In this document: positions 44,054 to 56,511 of the stretch, piece after piece
Layout: every line of letters starts with the position of its first letter
How positions within the stretch are numbered: the first letter of the stretch is position 1
Source of the DNA: Astrocystis sublimbata
Taxonomy: Eukaryota > Ascomycota > Sordariomycetes > Xylariales > Xylariaceae
DNA length: 64,000 nt
Direction of reading: 5' to 3'
Assembly: GCA_022453515.1 (NCBI GenBank)
Contig: JAJNNY010000004.1
Span: 248,001 to 312,000, forward strand
Program-made: the position numbers and the translations under genes
The notes under the pieces: model-generated
What the model was told of the DNA's origin: nothing
Databases searched by the model: none
The model's input: the letters and a program-made list of their open reading frames with translations, nothing else

Positions 44054-47000
44054 CCCTGGGTTTATAACGGTGTCTGGTCTGCTTTTGACGTGGAAAGGCA
44101 TCACCTAATTAATGGGTTCATCAAGGTGGTACCTAGTGGTGGGTAATTAGAGTCGTGATTGGTCTATGTAAGTAGTTAGGACACCTCCGATATAGAGAGC
44201 ATATTAAAGGCATGTTTTGTTTTTTTTGCTACATCATCTACCTATTAGGTAGGCAGGTAAGTAAGTAGGTAGTTAGGTAGTAAAGCACCTCATGGCTACT
44301 CAGTACTTACAATCATTGTCGTTTTGAATTATCTCCTAGTCTTACACATCAGCCGGTCAGAAGAAGCTTTTGTCTCCTCCGTCTTTTCTATGGCTTCTGA
44401 AGAAGTATCGCAGCAAGCTAAGCTATGGGCAGCTTTCAGATCGACGACTAATACTAGCGGCCCGCTCACAACCGTTGACGGGCGCGAAGCGTAGATTCAT
44501 ACCTAGTATGCGCCACCAGAGACCGGCTGCTGTGAATGCGAGGCTGAAATCGACACTATCGCCTTGAACGCCTTGTCGGTAATCTGAGTCCTACCTCGCC
44601 GATCGTTAGGCATGAGCTTCAGCTGAAATCTGTCTCAGGAGGTTACAATCACTCGACAAGTTTGGTCACAACGCTAACGTATTTGTATTTTCATATTCCT
44701 CACCATGCAGTTTCGAAGCCTTAAGGCCACCTCGACACAGTAGATAAGAAGGTAGGCCACGACATCAAGTGCTTGGTATATCCCTGCGCCTTCATCATTT
44801 CCAGCTATCTGGCGAGTCTGGGTATATCTAGATTGTGTCGTCGCATCGAAGGCTTTTTTGGCTTGCAGTAGGTAAATGCTCACTCATGATGAGGATTTCT
44901 GATTCACCTGAGTAATGCGGGTGAAAATAGCTTCCCTCGAGGAAGTGGGCTCCATCCACTTTTCAATAGGTCTACCACGGGCAAAAGCAATTGTAGCGAG
45001 AGATCGGTAAGAGGATTGGATGGGATAGGTAAGTACATGCGGCATCTCTTGTTTCACCGTCGATAGTTTTGGTCACCCAGCGATATTGCATGCATACCTA
45101 CCTGCATTTCAGTACATACATACATGATGTTCGTCAAAAGACTGGCATAGTTCGGTGTTGGGCGTTGACGTAGAAGAAAAACAGCCCGAGCAACGCCTTT
45201 TCTCCGCCCTCGAAGGATGTTGCTTCGTTCATGCACGTGGAACAAGATTGTTGCATGAAAGCAACCGGCAATATCGGGCCTGGACCACACCGAAAGATAT
45301 AATCTAGTACAAGACATCATCTTATCGGTGCCTAGACGACATACGTGTACGCGCCGTGTTTTCAAAAATCACATTAACGAATCATAGGTACCACCCGAGT
45401 CACCCATATTGTACATACCTGTATACAAAGTTCCACTTGACATGTATCTTGGCTGCAGGGGGTGATTAAGTGGTGATGCTATGGATCGCTTCGCGGTCCG
45501 AACGAGATCTAGGTATAGTTCCCATCCCAGAGATTAAGATCTTCGCCTCTTCACCACCCCGAAGGCTGGGCCATCGTCGCCCATGATTCAAACTCCCGCG
45601 CGTCTAGCGTAACTCGACGGAAGCATCCGCCGCCATCTGTCAATCAGCCTTGCTTTACTGCCGGTACCTCGGTACTTCGAAAAAAGTCGTATGTTTCGTA
45701 CATTAGCCGGTGCCGATGGCTGCAGAAGCTTGCTTAAGAAAGGAAAGGGCCAAACCTAGAGCTTCGAGCACGTCCCTGATATTTTCTTTTGGCAACAGAA
45801 GCGATTGCGCAGTAGTCGGTCGCCTCGATCCGCAAAAGCACCGACAAAGTGATTACAATTTTACGGCGTGGTCGTTTGCTACGCATTCACCGATCGCCGT
45901 CTCCGGGCAGAACAAAACTTGCAGAGTTGTATGCGCTACTTGGGTCTTCCTTGCTGATTGTGAGGATTCGCCATGCAGCCAGGGCTGGCCCGGCCCAGTT
46001 TGCTGCTGCCTCATCCTGGGCACTTCATACGATCCGTGTGTACAGTAGTATTTCGTGTCAGGGGTTGCATCCGACATGAAGCCTAGGTTGGGTACTTAGT
46101 AGTCAATACGAGACGAGGGCGATTGACACCATGGCACAACACCAAGGTTTACCCTTCCCGTGAAGATTACATAGAGTCCATGTTGTCGAGAATGATTGAG
46201 CTAGAGGCCTGGGTGCCTGGGTTTCGACTTTATGCCCTGCTCATGCGGCCAAGGGCGTAACTGCATATGTACCTAGCGGCCGTTAGAATCTTTGTGACAG
46301 CTACTTCGTACACATAGGTATCTGGCTCTTCTATCAGACGGTGCGAGATCCGATACCCGGCATCCCGGCTTGCACAACGCAAGATTGATAGGATGTTTGA
46401 TCAAGGTATTGCGGTAAGACCTGCCTTGCTTGCCTATGCATACATGCTGTTTCGGACATCATGAAGTGCTGGCATAGGTATACCGCATGCTCCGGTTTTG
46501 GTGGTGGCGAGACTTGCCCTCAATTTGCCCACGATAACGGCTTTTTCGGAGGGGAAAAATCGATAGGCCCACATTGTCAACACGCGCAGTAGTAGGTACC
46601 TAATTGATCCGTGTAGCTGGAGGTCAGCACATATGGGGACCCTGGAATTGTCGTTGGTGGGTAGTATCAAGTACTATGTAGCGCATTATACTGTATAGTA
46701 ATTAGCCCTACATAACAACATGGATCTCAGTCCGATGGGTCAAAGCGTCAACAAGAGGGGCTCGAGGAGAATGTCTTACCAGTTGGTAGTACATGTGTAC
46801 TAGAGCCCAGCGGATCACCGCATATCAACAGACACTATGTACATGTAAGGCCAGGGGATCAAAGCGAGAAAAAGCCCAACGGTCCAGTCAACTCTCACAT
46901 ATGCCAGCCGAAGCGAGATGGTTAGACAACAGATCATAACTGTACAACACAGAGGTGGTCACACAACGCAACGAACTATATTAGCCCAGTGTTATTTCAC

Positions 47001-49111
47001 TGCGGTCAGCCTACTGTACACCATATCGTAGACGGATGCTGGATGATGTGTCTCAAGTGTGAATGTGGGAAGCACAACACCAAAGAGTTTAGATGAATAC
47101 TTTCAGTGATAGGTAAGCTGATGATTTTGACAAGGTACGGCCCGACGACATGTGAGTTAGGTACCTACAGCTTAGGTACTACACACAGGACATGACCAAC
47201 AAGAAAGCCGGTTTGTTTCCCCTCTCTTCCAAGTTCCCCCTGGGGAAATACCCTTGTGCAGTCAGCCACTAGTCTAGGACAAAAGCAGAAGCAGAAACCC
47301 TGCTGCCGCTGCAGGAAAGCTGCAGGTGTCTTCAACTTTGTACGCACAATGCATCCACTGCTACATCACCGTTTACCAAATAGGTTCGACTACACACCCT
47401 CTACTCATTGACTCTGACCAGTCGGCCTGGCATTGGACCCGATGCCGTACTAGTGTCTGTAGGCAGGGTGTGGGGAATGACATGATAGTCGGCGGGCCAT
47501 GTCAGTCCAGACATACACACGCGAATACAGTAGCGAGAGTAGCAGTACATTTTGCAGTACCATCACGTACCGTACCACCTTATTGAAGAATAATAAGGGA
47601 ACTTTCAGTCTATCCTGTCCTACAATCCGCACGGATTCCAAACGCCACCACTGTAATTTTGCAGATTTATAGTGGTCAGCCTTGCAGTACCGTGTCACCG
47701 AGTACAGAGGCTGGCTTACTTGGATGTCGTGTATTATCACTGTAAAACGTAGCAAAGGTCAGTCCACGAGGGTTAGGCCATCAGGCTAACGACAATACTT
47801 ACCTAGTATGAGGAGGATCTCGATCAGAACTATTCCTAGTGAGATGCTGGAAAACCGGCACCTCTTAAGCTTCCCTCAAACTGCCTAGACAAAAAGTATG
47901 AACCATCACCCGAAGAATCTTGTCAAGACTGCTAACTTTACCTGGACGATCGAGCATGCTGAGCCCTGCTTTGACATTGACAGGCCTCACTCTTGACCGA
48001 CTCTTAGAAACAAATCCCCGCTACCGATCGTGAGAAAAACATGGACTTCCAGGGGAGGGGTGGCTCGAACTTCCAATTTTTGTTTAGCCGGATCGTTAGT
48101 GAGCAGTGGAGAACGCAGGGGGTGGGTGGTAGCAAATGCCTGCAGATTTCTTATACTAGCATAACCCTGCAAAGCCGGACAGCCAATGACCAGCACCGCT
48201 AGTAACGGCGTTCGTTCTTTCAATGTCAACTGACCTCTCTCCCGCTTTTCGGCTCCAAGCTCCAAGGGCGCTACTCGTAGGTGAGCACTCGTCTTGGAAC
48301 AAAACGACTTGTATCCATTTCGGCGCAGCATAACTCATAGCTATGATTCAGCTGGAAGGAAAATCAAGGCAGGCGCGTTATAGGGGATAAAAGCTACGGT
48401 TCGAGTATGGATGCTTGCATGAATAATAATGGCCCAGTTGTGGAAATGTAGAAAATAAAGTTGCCGAGAACGAAAAGCACTTTGTTTGCTGCAGTAGCCC
48501 CGAACTACAAGCTAGGTTACATGTAGTTTAATCTCCAGCTTAGGTCGTTAATTTCCCTGGGGTTTCGGGGTCGCGTGTCTATAACACCCTGGTCAAGACT
48601 TTTTGTGTGTACGAGATGCGGTATCCTACTTAACCACTGGTCTTGTCCCTGAGACTCCCGAAGTCACTCTTGTTATATTCTTGGTATATATCCTCGGGAC
48701 TGGTCTCGACCTCGGATCTTCCCACTTTAAGATCTCAATGAGCTATAACTTCGCTCTCTATTTCTGCTGTGTCCTTTCCAGAGCCGGGCCCCTTGTCTTA
48801 GCCACAGAAAGCGGCCACCTAAAATCTAGCTTCTCGACAATATTTGTACAGTGATAAGGAAGCGAGCTCGTCCCCTCGTGAGCTACCAACAAGCTGTAAC
48901 GTGACAAGGGCACCTCTCCGCATAGCGTAGAGTACTCCAACTCCCAGCTGGAGTTCACTCCGGAACAACTATCAGGAGAATAAAGCGACCCGGATTCCCA
49001 CAACCTCTACAACCTTGACCGTGGCCCTTGCTCTTGTCTGGCGCCAAGCTTGCCATCGGTCCTCGAACACCCTCATCACCTGGGCTTTATAATAGTGTGA
49101 CAACTCCAGTA

Positions 49112-49127
49112 CCCCCCCCCCCCCCCC
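49112..49127 (+). repeat. homopolymer run of 16 C
   Basis: Uninterrupted C tract 56 bp upstream of the start of the hypothetical gene at 49184, probably in its leader. Homopolymer lengths of this kind are prone to sequencing error. Confidence 0.85.
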
Positions 49128-49183
49128 TTGCATCACATTTCGACCACACTCTCACCATCTTTCGGAAACTCAGTTGTGGAAGC

Positions 49184-50401
49184 ATGCAGGTTACTCTGGC
49201 GCATTATTCCGGCGAGATGTCTCTCACCGCACCGTCGTTGCTGAAGGGCTCGACCCTCATTCCAGACGTTCCAAGACAGCAGTACAAAAAACATAATCGG
49301 CCCCCCAGGTCCCAGCCCTTCGACCCGGAAGACTTACGTCGGAGGCTGTACGTGGTAATAGCTGAGCGAGAAGCGCAGAGTGAGAGGCGACCGTGGCAGC
49401 CTGTCGACGCCCTACCCGCGAAATGGGCACAGGTGGAAAAGGAACATGATGCACAGCACATGTACATCGAGCGTTTGGCGTCAGCAGCGTCGACATCAGC
49501 CCGGCGGCCAGAGGCCCAACCCAAACTCAGGTCTCAACCCTCTCTGCGCAACAAGGCACGGAATAGGAGGTCCTTCTTCGGCTCATCTGAGCCAGCCGTC
49601 GCTGAGGTCGACACCGACCCGCCGCACAACACGTACCGACACATCCCAGACCAGGCGGCTGCTCAATTTAGCCGCACAACGACCTCGAGCGGTATGCACG
49701 GCGACATACCCATAGTCCATGGCCTTTCCAGGGCTGCGCTACGCTTCTACGTAGAAGGGGCATCAGCCGCAGACCGTCAGGCCATCGAGTCCAGCATCAC
49801 ACCCGCCAAGCAGCGGGACTTATTACAGCGCGCCCACGCCCAACACGAGCGACAGCACGGACGGAACCAGTTCCAGGATCCTCACATGACGATGGGCGAC
49901 AATGCACTAATGCGGCAGCCGAGCAAACTGAGACGGGGCGCCAAAGAGCCGACATCAGCCGAGGAGGGCGCGATATCCACGCTGGCGGATCTGCATCTGC
50001 ACAAATACCGCGACCACGGCGATGTCGACGACCACCACCTGCACATGTCCTTCTCCAACGAGGAAACGATGGCGGTTGACGCGGCAAAGGCGAACGAGCA
50101 CCGCGTGGACTGGTCGCAGAGCGATCAGATGCTGCCGAACGAGAAGAAGGGCGCCAAGCTGACGCCGCTGCTGCGGAAGACGGGATCGATATTGACACTC
50201 AAGGGCAAGCTGAGCAGGAAGAATCATAGTGAGAAGCACCAAGCGCAGAGCAATAAGCTCAAGATCATAACGATACAAGAGCACGGCGGCGATGAGCACG
50301 CAGATGCTGATGCTGATGACGGGTCGACGCCTAGTAGCTCCGGATCAGGTAGCAGTAGGACGGGACGGCCGGGTATTTGGGGGCGGCTGAAACGAAGTTA
50401 G
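49184..50401 (+). CDS. fungal hypothetical protein, basic and largely disordered
   Basis: A single exon of 405 residues from the first in-frame ATG (49184); a second ATG at 49217 is also reasonable. The frame is open upstream to 49028 but without ATG. Visible parts: a basic, proline-containing segment with HNRPPRSQPFDPEDLRRRLYVVIAE (a possible short helix), serine/arginine-rich stretches, HGLSRAALRFYVEGASAADRQAIESSITPAKQRDLLQRA (predicted helices, the most protein-like part), STLADLHLHKYRDHGDVDDHHLHMSF (histidine-rich), and a lysine-rich tail ending RPGIWGRLKRS. No named domain, signal peptide or membrane span. Codon use and clear helices make it a credible gene; no function is proposed. Confidence 0.75.
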   Translation: MQVTLAHYSGEMSLTAPSLLKGSTLIPDVPRQQYKKHNRPPRSQPFDPEDLRRRLYVVIAEREAQSERRPWQPVDALPAKWAQVEKEHDAQHMYIERLASAASTSARRPEAQPKLRSQPSLRNKARNRRSFFGSSEPAVAEVDTDPPHNTYRHIPDQAAAQFSRTTTSSGMHGDIPIVHGLSRAALRFYVEGASAADRQAIESSITPAKQRDLLQRAHAQHERQHGRNQFQDPHMTMGDNALMRQPSKLRRGAKEPTSAEEGAISTLADLHLHKYRDHGDVDDHHLHMSFSNEETMAVDAAKANEHRVDWSQSDQMLPNEKKGAKLTPLLRKTGSILTLKGKLSRKNHSEKHQAQSNKLKIITIQEHGGDEHADADADDGSTPSSSGSGSSRTGRPGIWGRLKRS

Positions 50402-53129
50402 AGACGTTTTGTAGACGTGGGAGATGAGTTGTTAATGCTTAATATGATTGAATGCCTCGTCGCGTCAAACCGACGTCCATCATGCCTCTCGTCCCCCGTC
50501 CCCCCCTTTTCTTTTGGAATGGCCTCTGTCGTAGAGTTATCTCACCTAGAACAATTTCATATACGAGTGATTCTGGTGTAGGATCGTGATGCCCGTGCTT
50601 CTGCAATCGCCGTTCATCTCTTCGTTGTGAGGTGTCTCACTATTACGAGTCGTGAAGGACGATGGGACTGCCCGCCAAGTCGAAACGCTGTTCCAACGTT
50701 GATGTAATGCATATATTGACGACAAGACTGTGGTGAGGGGTAAAGCAGAATGGTGATGAGTCTCTCCTCCATGCTATTGTCGCTGAAATGTCTCGGGACA
50801 ATACCTGGCCATCATTGTTGCGGTCTCTTGCCATTGGCTTCGAAATACGTCACCACCACCATCACCAAGGATAACCTGGCAAACTCCATTGCGCTGCATG
50901 CATAATGTTGTTCTGCGTCGAAGCCAGCATTCAAAGGCACAAAACCACTCTTCCATCACAACAACATAAAGCATCGATTGAGGAGGGTTGGGTCAAGGAT
51001 GGTGCTCCAAGGTCAGCTGCTGAAACTGAGCCGATCAATGGAGATCATGAAGTGAGCAAGATAGATAATTGGTCTCGCTCTTCAATGTTGCTTCCCGTAC
51101 CCCTCGAACACTGAGTTGGTTTAGAGCAACAGTCATGGCATGCCTGTGGACTGAGTAGCAGCCTTTCGTTGATGGGAAGCTTGTCAGGCTGAATGTTGTG
51201 GAGACACTTTCGATACGCGGGAGGTCAGACGATAGGATAACCTCTTCGTCATTGCTAGGTGAGTTGGATGTTTGCTGTTCTGCTCTCTAAATCGATGTCC
51301 GCTTCGACCTCGCTCGCAAAACACAGGTCTTGTTCGTGACTTCAAAGAGGTAGGATTTGCTTGAAGAAGATCTTGTTTCCTATCTCTCGAATATCCAATG
51401 TGACTTCTTTCCGGGTCGCCTTGTTGACGGGGATGCATGCCGTAGTTCGGTATATCCATCCCATACAGTCGAATATTTATGCGTTCATAGGGTTGTACGT
51501 GCGTGCCTTTGATATCGTGTTTCGAAAGATATTGAGTGGTGTTGCGATGCTTTGGTACATTTGTATAATTCGTCGGGATCCGTGTATAAGATTCGACCAA
51601 GGTTCGTAGAAATTGAGTCTTGTTCCCATGCCATATAATAACTACCGTCCATGTGTCTCACGTAAGACGTCTTCATCGGCCCAACTTTCCTGCCGCTTGT
51701 TCCGAGCCTCGATGACGCCTTCTCACTATAAAGATTCCACACCCGTATGGCTTCGATAAACTCCATAATTGGTACCTTTGTGCATAGAGGAAGATAATTG
51801 CGATTTTGGCTTGAGTAGCAATTCCACTTCACATCGGTTCACTTTTCGAATCGCATACGCATCGGAGACTTTAGCGCCAGCCTCGATGACGTCGTTCCGT
51901 GTTGTATGGCCGAGAGTGAGGCGTGAATATTCACGTTGAACCGTAGGGCTACCTCCCAACCGCAGAAACAGCACCAGATTCCAATAAGACGAGAAGAGAA
52001 GAGAAATATAGATATGAAAGCAAGTAAAACAAATAGTGCTTCCATTCTTGCGACGATCTCCTCGTATTCTCGGTCAGATAAGACTTCCCGAAAAGGCCGC
52101 AGTTGCGATATCGTGTGGCGTCCAATAGGCATACTCGTCTGCAACCCAGCCCGGAACGCCTGAGTACGCATCATAGATAAGCGCCGTAATAGCCTATGAT
52201 GCGCGAAAAGGTCTTTCGCTAAATTGAGATATCGCTCTATAGTTCAAGCAGAACTATCGCTTTTATCTTCCTAGTTAGGGGCGCAGGATGGGCGTTAGAC
52301 TTGGAGCTACATATTGTTCACTTATACTCTTAAGAGTACTCCTTCTAGTCCGCTACCGACCAGCAAAATTGCCTCAACATGAACCGCAGGGTGTAACTGT
52401 GTACCATCCAGTGATGAATGAACATGGAAGAGAATATGGACAACAATAGGACGCACAACTCTGACCACATTGAGTAGACAACGGATAGCCCCGAGAAGAT
52501 GTGTCAATGCCTCCTTGATATTCGGCCACATCAACTCGATCATGATTTGCTTAAGTACATTATTTCTACGCAATTTCTTGTTATGTCCCTTGACACCATC
52601 ATCCCCATGCGCCAAAGGTCTCTGGATCACGCGACACCTCTGCCATGCCCTGTAACTGAGAATCTATAAGTAATTGATGCTGTGACATGGAAATGTCATG
52701 CATCAGGCGTCTCCCACCCCGGGGTTTCTCATAGACTCCAGCCAGGCGTCCATACATGTCATATCTGAATTTACATTTCCGTGGTACACAGACAACTCAC
52801 CGCACGGAAGTCGCCTGGAGGTATGGAATCGCCTAAAGATGCCAGTCAATCTTGGAGGGCCAAACCGCGTCGACCTCCATGAACATGCCCTGACTCGGCT
52901 GTTACATATAGCAATAGCGAGAGTCATATGGCCGAAATATTAACCATTGAATAGCAGCCGGCCTGGATGATGATCTTAGCTATAGGGACGTGTAGAACGC
53001 ACAAAAATGGTGCCTTACGAGATTCGACGGTGTGACTTATTCCACCACATCAATTCGTAGTGTAGTTGATCTTGCGGTGAGGCGAGAAGAAAAGTAGTCT
53101 TGCAACTAGTGGAACAGCAAACAGCTCTC
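50402..53129. other. 2.7 kb convergent spacer, no supported gene
   Basis: Between the hypothetical gene (+) and the HIT-finger gene (-). Several overlapping frames of 60-140 codons on both strands (for example 51184-51600 and 51839-52174, both -) lack familiar motifs and do not join through good splice sites. One could belong to a decayed gene, but nothing identifies it. Confidence 0.45.
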
Positions 53130-53750
53130 TCATGCTTTCTCTTTTCTGAGGAGACTGCTAATGATTTGAGCGTCTTCTGCGCGGCGGGTTCTAACTTGCT
53201 CATCATATTCCTTCATCTTGGCTTTATAGATGGTGACCAGATCGCTGAATTCCCGAATGGCGTCTCTAACGTCCCCAGGAGATGTCTTGATGGACTGTAC
53301 AAGATGAACAGCGTTGGTCATGCCCGCCTCCTTGGTCCACGGCTGATTCGGCTTACGAAACGTCCTCCCGACATGGTCGTCCCTCGGAGGGTCAGTAGCG
53401 GTGGCGATGCTCCAGAGATACTTCTCCATGTCCGGATACCGTCGGAGAAGGTTTTTGTATTCCGTTGTATCAACAATGTCGGATAGTCTGGTAGGACGTG
53501 TTGGATTTGAAGGCGCGGACTGCTCTGCTTCGGCAATGTAAACTGGCAGCGTTGGTTTCTTCTCCACAGGTGGGTGATTCCCACGATGCTCGCGTGAGCA
53601 TGGCAATGAACAGCTAACCCAGAGATGTTGTCAATATGGTCCAGAGGTAGGAACTTCACTAAAGACTCACGTGAAATCTTCGCAGAGAGGACACTTGTAT
53701 CTACCCTCAACTGCAGTGCAAACAAGGCAGATGGGGCGCGTGGTACCCAT
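53130..53750 (-). CDS. HIT zinc-finger protein, Hit1/ZNHIT3-like
   Basis: Two exons (53750-53671, 53613-53130) give 187 residues. The HIT finger is complete only after splicing: C8, C11, C20, C23, C28, C32, H36, H40 (RPICLVC, YKCPLCEDFT, CSLPCSREHRGNH). The C-terminal part has SDIVDTTEYKNLLRRYPDMEKYLWSI and a charged helix (IYKAKMKEYDEQVRTRRAEDAQ). Yeast Hit1 (164 residues) and human ZNHIT3 have an N-terminal HIT finger and stabilise Rsa1/NUFIP in box C/D snoRNP assembly; the size and layout here agree. The intron is 57 bp with GTGAGT and GGTTAG. The start is the ATG just before the finger, as in relatives. It is divergent from NFU1. Confidence 0.85.
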
Positions 53751-55355
53751 GATGGTGGTAGTGCCTCGCCACAGTTAATGTAGACGATGAGCCACCTGAG
53801 TAGCTTGGACAGGCGAAAGAATACCGGGCCTGGAAATCGGGTAACTATTGTGACAGCTTGTCCACAAGTATTTGGTTCAGACTAGAGATGCCCAGTTCGG
53901 CGTATCTCGACCGAACCCTTAATACTCAAGGGGTGACTGGTTGAAGGTGATTCCCACAGACTAGCAAATGTCTCAAACGCGTAAGGATGGCTGATTGTAT
54001 GCAGATATGAGCGGCAGTAATGAGAGGGTATGAGCTGTCTTGACCAATATGGAAAATGGGATCCAAATTGGTATCCTGCAGTCATATATTAGCCAATCTG
54101 CAAAGGTGAATAGGACGCTCAAAGGCAATGCAGGGGAAGATACATTTCCATGGTTCTATGCCAGCATGTGGACGGGAGATTATCCTACATGCAGCCTTAG
54201 CAGGCACTTGCCTGTGACCACTTGCAAGGAAATCATATTGTGGTTCGTCCAGGTCCTTGTGAGAGGCGAGAGAGGGTTGAGATATGGCACAGTGGGATTG
54301 GAGAGGATGTGAGGCATAGAATCTGGATGTACCGAGACAGTGAATGGAGCGCGCGCGCATGGGAAGTCAAGCAACAATCTGGGCTAGAGAAGGACGGATG
54401 TAGGTGGTTTTCCATCGACTAAATAGAGAATGCTCCCAAAGTATGGATTGTGTCTGTGTTCATTTGATGTGAAATGGTTGCAACATGAGAAACTTACCTC
54501 GCCAACTCTATTGATGTTCGTTGCAAAGTGAGAGAGCGAAAACATGATGCTCACCTGCCAAGACCAGTTTGAAGATAAACTTTGGGTCCTCTAGTACCTA
54601 TCTCTCCAGCTAGGTCTACTGCTTGAGGTAAGGTATCGAACTAATGTTGAATGCAGTCTAGCGCCAACCGTAGGTACTGTAACTAAGATGGACCTTCCTG
54701 GACCTCGCTGGACCCTGACCAAGAAGCTCTGTGGAGAGAAAGCTTCGGCGTCTCATTGGCCCTTGATCCCCAAGTCGAATCCTTATTCACTGAATGGATG
54801 CAGCCATACCAGCTTCAAGGTTGTGTGTTAACATCATGGATCCTAATGGGTGTTTGATCCATCTTGTATGCAGAAAATCACAGGCAACAACATAGTATCA
54901 CAGACCCCGCTGTCTCTCTTAGTGAGGTGAGCAAAGAACAAAGGCTGCAAGTTTGTTACCTGTAGTGAATTCAGGCGTTTCCAACCAAGTGAATGTAAAG
55001 GTCACCGAGGTAGGTATATATGGGTTGCAGCTGTTTGTCAGCTGGCTGCGGCAGGATTTGCGATTAGCAACAGGTTGGTCCTGATTTGTAACCTGCTCAC
55101 CCTGTGTTAGGTACCTATGTACCTACAGATTCTTGCGTCATGGCTAGCAGCAGCATCTTATCCTTATCACTCATTGGCGCCAACAATACTTGAGATCCCC
55201 TTGAGAGAGTTGTTGACAAGGACTCAATGCGCCGACCTACCTAGCCAACACCAAAACCTACTACTCCTCTAGCCAAGGCTTTTTACCTGATCTTTGAACA
55301 TAGAATCCTTTGCGACGACATACGTATCTAGAACCGATGGTTGCTAGCTGCTGAG
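53751..55355. other. 1.6 kb divergent spacer
   Basis: Shared upstream region of the HIT-finger gene (-) and NFU1 (+). It includes TAGGTACCTA followed by TGTACCTA (55110-55128). Small frames at 53880-54420 show no recognisable protein. Confidence 0.5.
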
Positions 55356-56511
55356 ATGCCTTCCGCGCGACTTTTACGGCCTGCCTCGGGCATTGCCTCG
55401 GCTGTCCGATGCACTCGTCCCGAACGATGCAGCCAGTTCTACACGGCCGTGACGGCCGCAACAGCTCGAAGCGCACATACAAGCACAATATCACTAGGCC
55501 GCACAGCCCAATCGCGCCCGACAATATCTTCTTCGCCCTTGGCCGCGCACTTCGCCCCCTCCTCGATACCCCGCGGCGTTCGTAGCATCTTCATCCAGAC
55601 CGAAAACACGCCAAATCCCGATGCGCTCAAGTTCCTACCAAACCACCCGGTTATACCACCCGAGATCGCACTTCCTTTCATCGAATACATGAATGCGCGC
55701 AGCACCATCGCGCCTCCACACCCTTCGCCTCTCGCCGCGGAGCTCATGAACATGGACGAAGTGAAGTCCATCTTCTACGGCTCCGACTTCATCACTGTAA
55801 CCAAGGCGCCCGACGCCAACTGGGCACACATCCGGCCTGAGATATTTAGCCTCATCACTGAGGCCATCTCTTCGGGACAGCCGCTGGTCACAGTCAAGGA
55901 AGGGGCAGCCGGTTCCGCGCCGGGTGACGAGGTCGAGAAGGACAGTCTGGCTTACGACGAAAACGACGACGAGGTTGTTGGCATGATCAAGGAGCTCCTC
56001 GAGACCCGCATACGCCCCGCCATCCAGGAGGACGGTGGCGACATTGACTTCCGCGGCTTCCAGGACGGTTACGTCATGCTCAAGTTGCGAGGTGCGTGCC
56101 GCACTTGCGATTCCAGCACCGTCACGTTGAAGAATGGCATTGAGGGCATGTTGATGCACTATGTGAGTTTCCCCCCTTTATCATCGCCTCTCTCGTGTTC
56201 GCCACATGCCTCCACCACGACGTTCTTTACAAGTCTAGAACCCCAATTTACATTAATGGTAACTGAGCATTCGGTTATCTTGACGTGAGCTGGTTCGGGT
56301 CACTGCACTTTTAGCCGATGTGCGAACACGGCGCTGACTAGGCTGCTTGCAGATTGAGGAGGTCAAGGGTGTACACCAAGTCATGGACCAGGAGGAGGAG
56401 ATCGCCGTGCAGGAGTTTGCCAAGTTCGAAGAGAAACTGCGCGCACAAAAAGGACCCGATGCAGCCCCGACAACGCCGGGGAAAGGTTCGCTAGACTCCG
56501 TGCCGGGATAG
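55356..56511 (+). CDS. NFU1: mitochondrial Fe-S cluster protein NFU1
   Basis: Two exons (55356-56162, 56353-56511) give 321 residues. NFU1 receives or carries 4Fe-4S clusters in mitochondria for lipoyl synthase and respiratory enzymes. An arginine/serine/alanine-rich presequence (about 1-75) precedes the NFU N-terminal domain (FIQTENTPNPDALKFLP, 79-95; VKSIFYGSDFITVTK, 136-150). An acidic linker joins the NifU C-terminal domain (LLETRIRPAIQEDGGDI) with the cluster-binding CRTC at 248-251. The intron (56163-56352, 190 bp) falls between MLMHY and IEEVKGV. The last 35 residues form an acidic helix and a proline/glycine tail. The ATG at 55356 is the first in frame. Confidence 0.94.

Larger units (their letters stand above)
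43752..49183. other. 5.4 kb divergent spacer, gene-poor
   Basis: This lies between the 5' ends of ureG (-) and the hypothetical gene at 49184 (+). It contains AGGTAGGTA-type repeats (44240-44280) and palindrome-like copies near 46592 and 47160. A 34-codon ATG frame at 44390-44494 is too short to support. No RNA gene or conserved protein recognised. Confidence 0.5.

Noticed and set aside
44390..44494. 34-codon ATG frame that reads like normal protein (MASEEVSQQAKLWAAF)
   Set aside because: Too short, ends at a clear stop, and no downstream donor/acceptor pair extends it. Possibly a gene relic, but not supportable.
51184..52174. Overlapping frames on both strands suggesting a hidden or decayed gene
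   Set aside because: Frames could not be joined by good splice sites and show no family motif.
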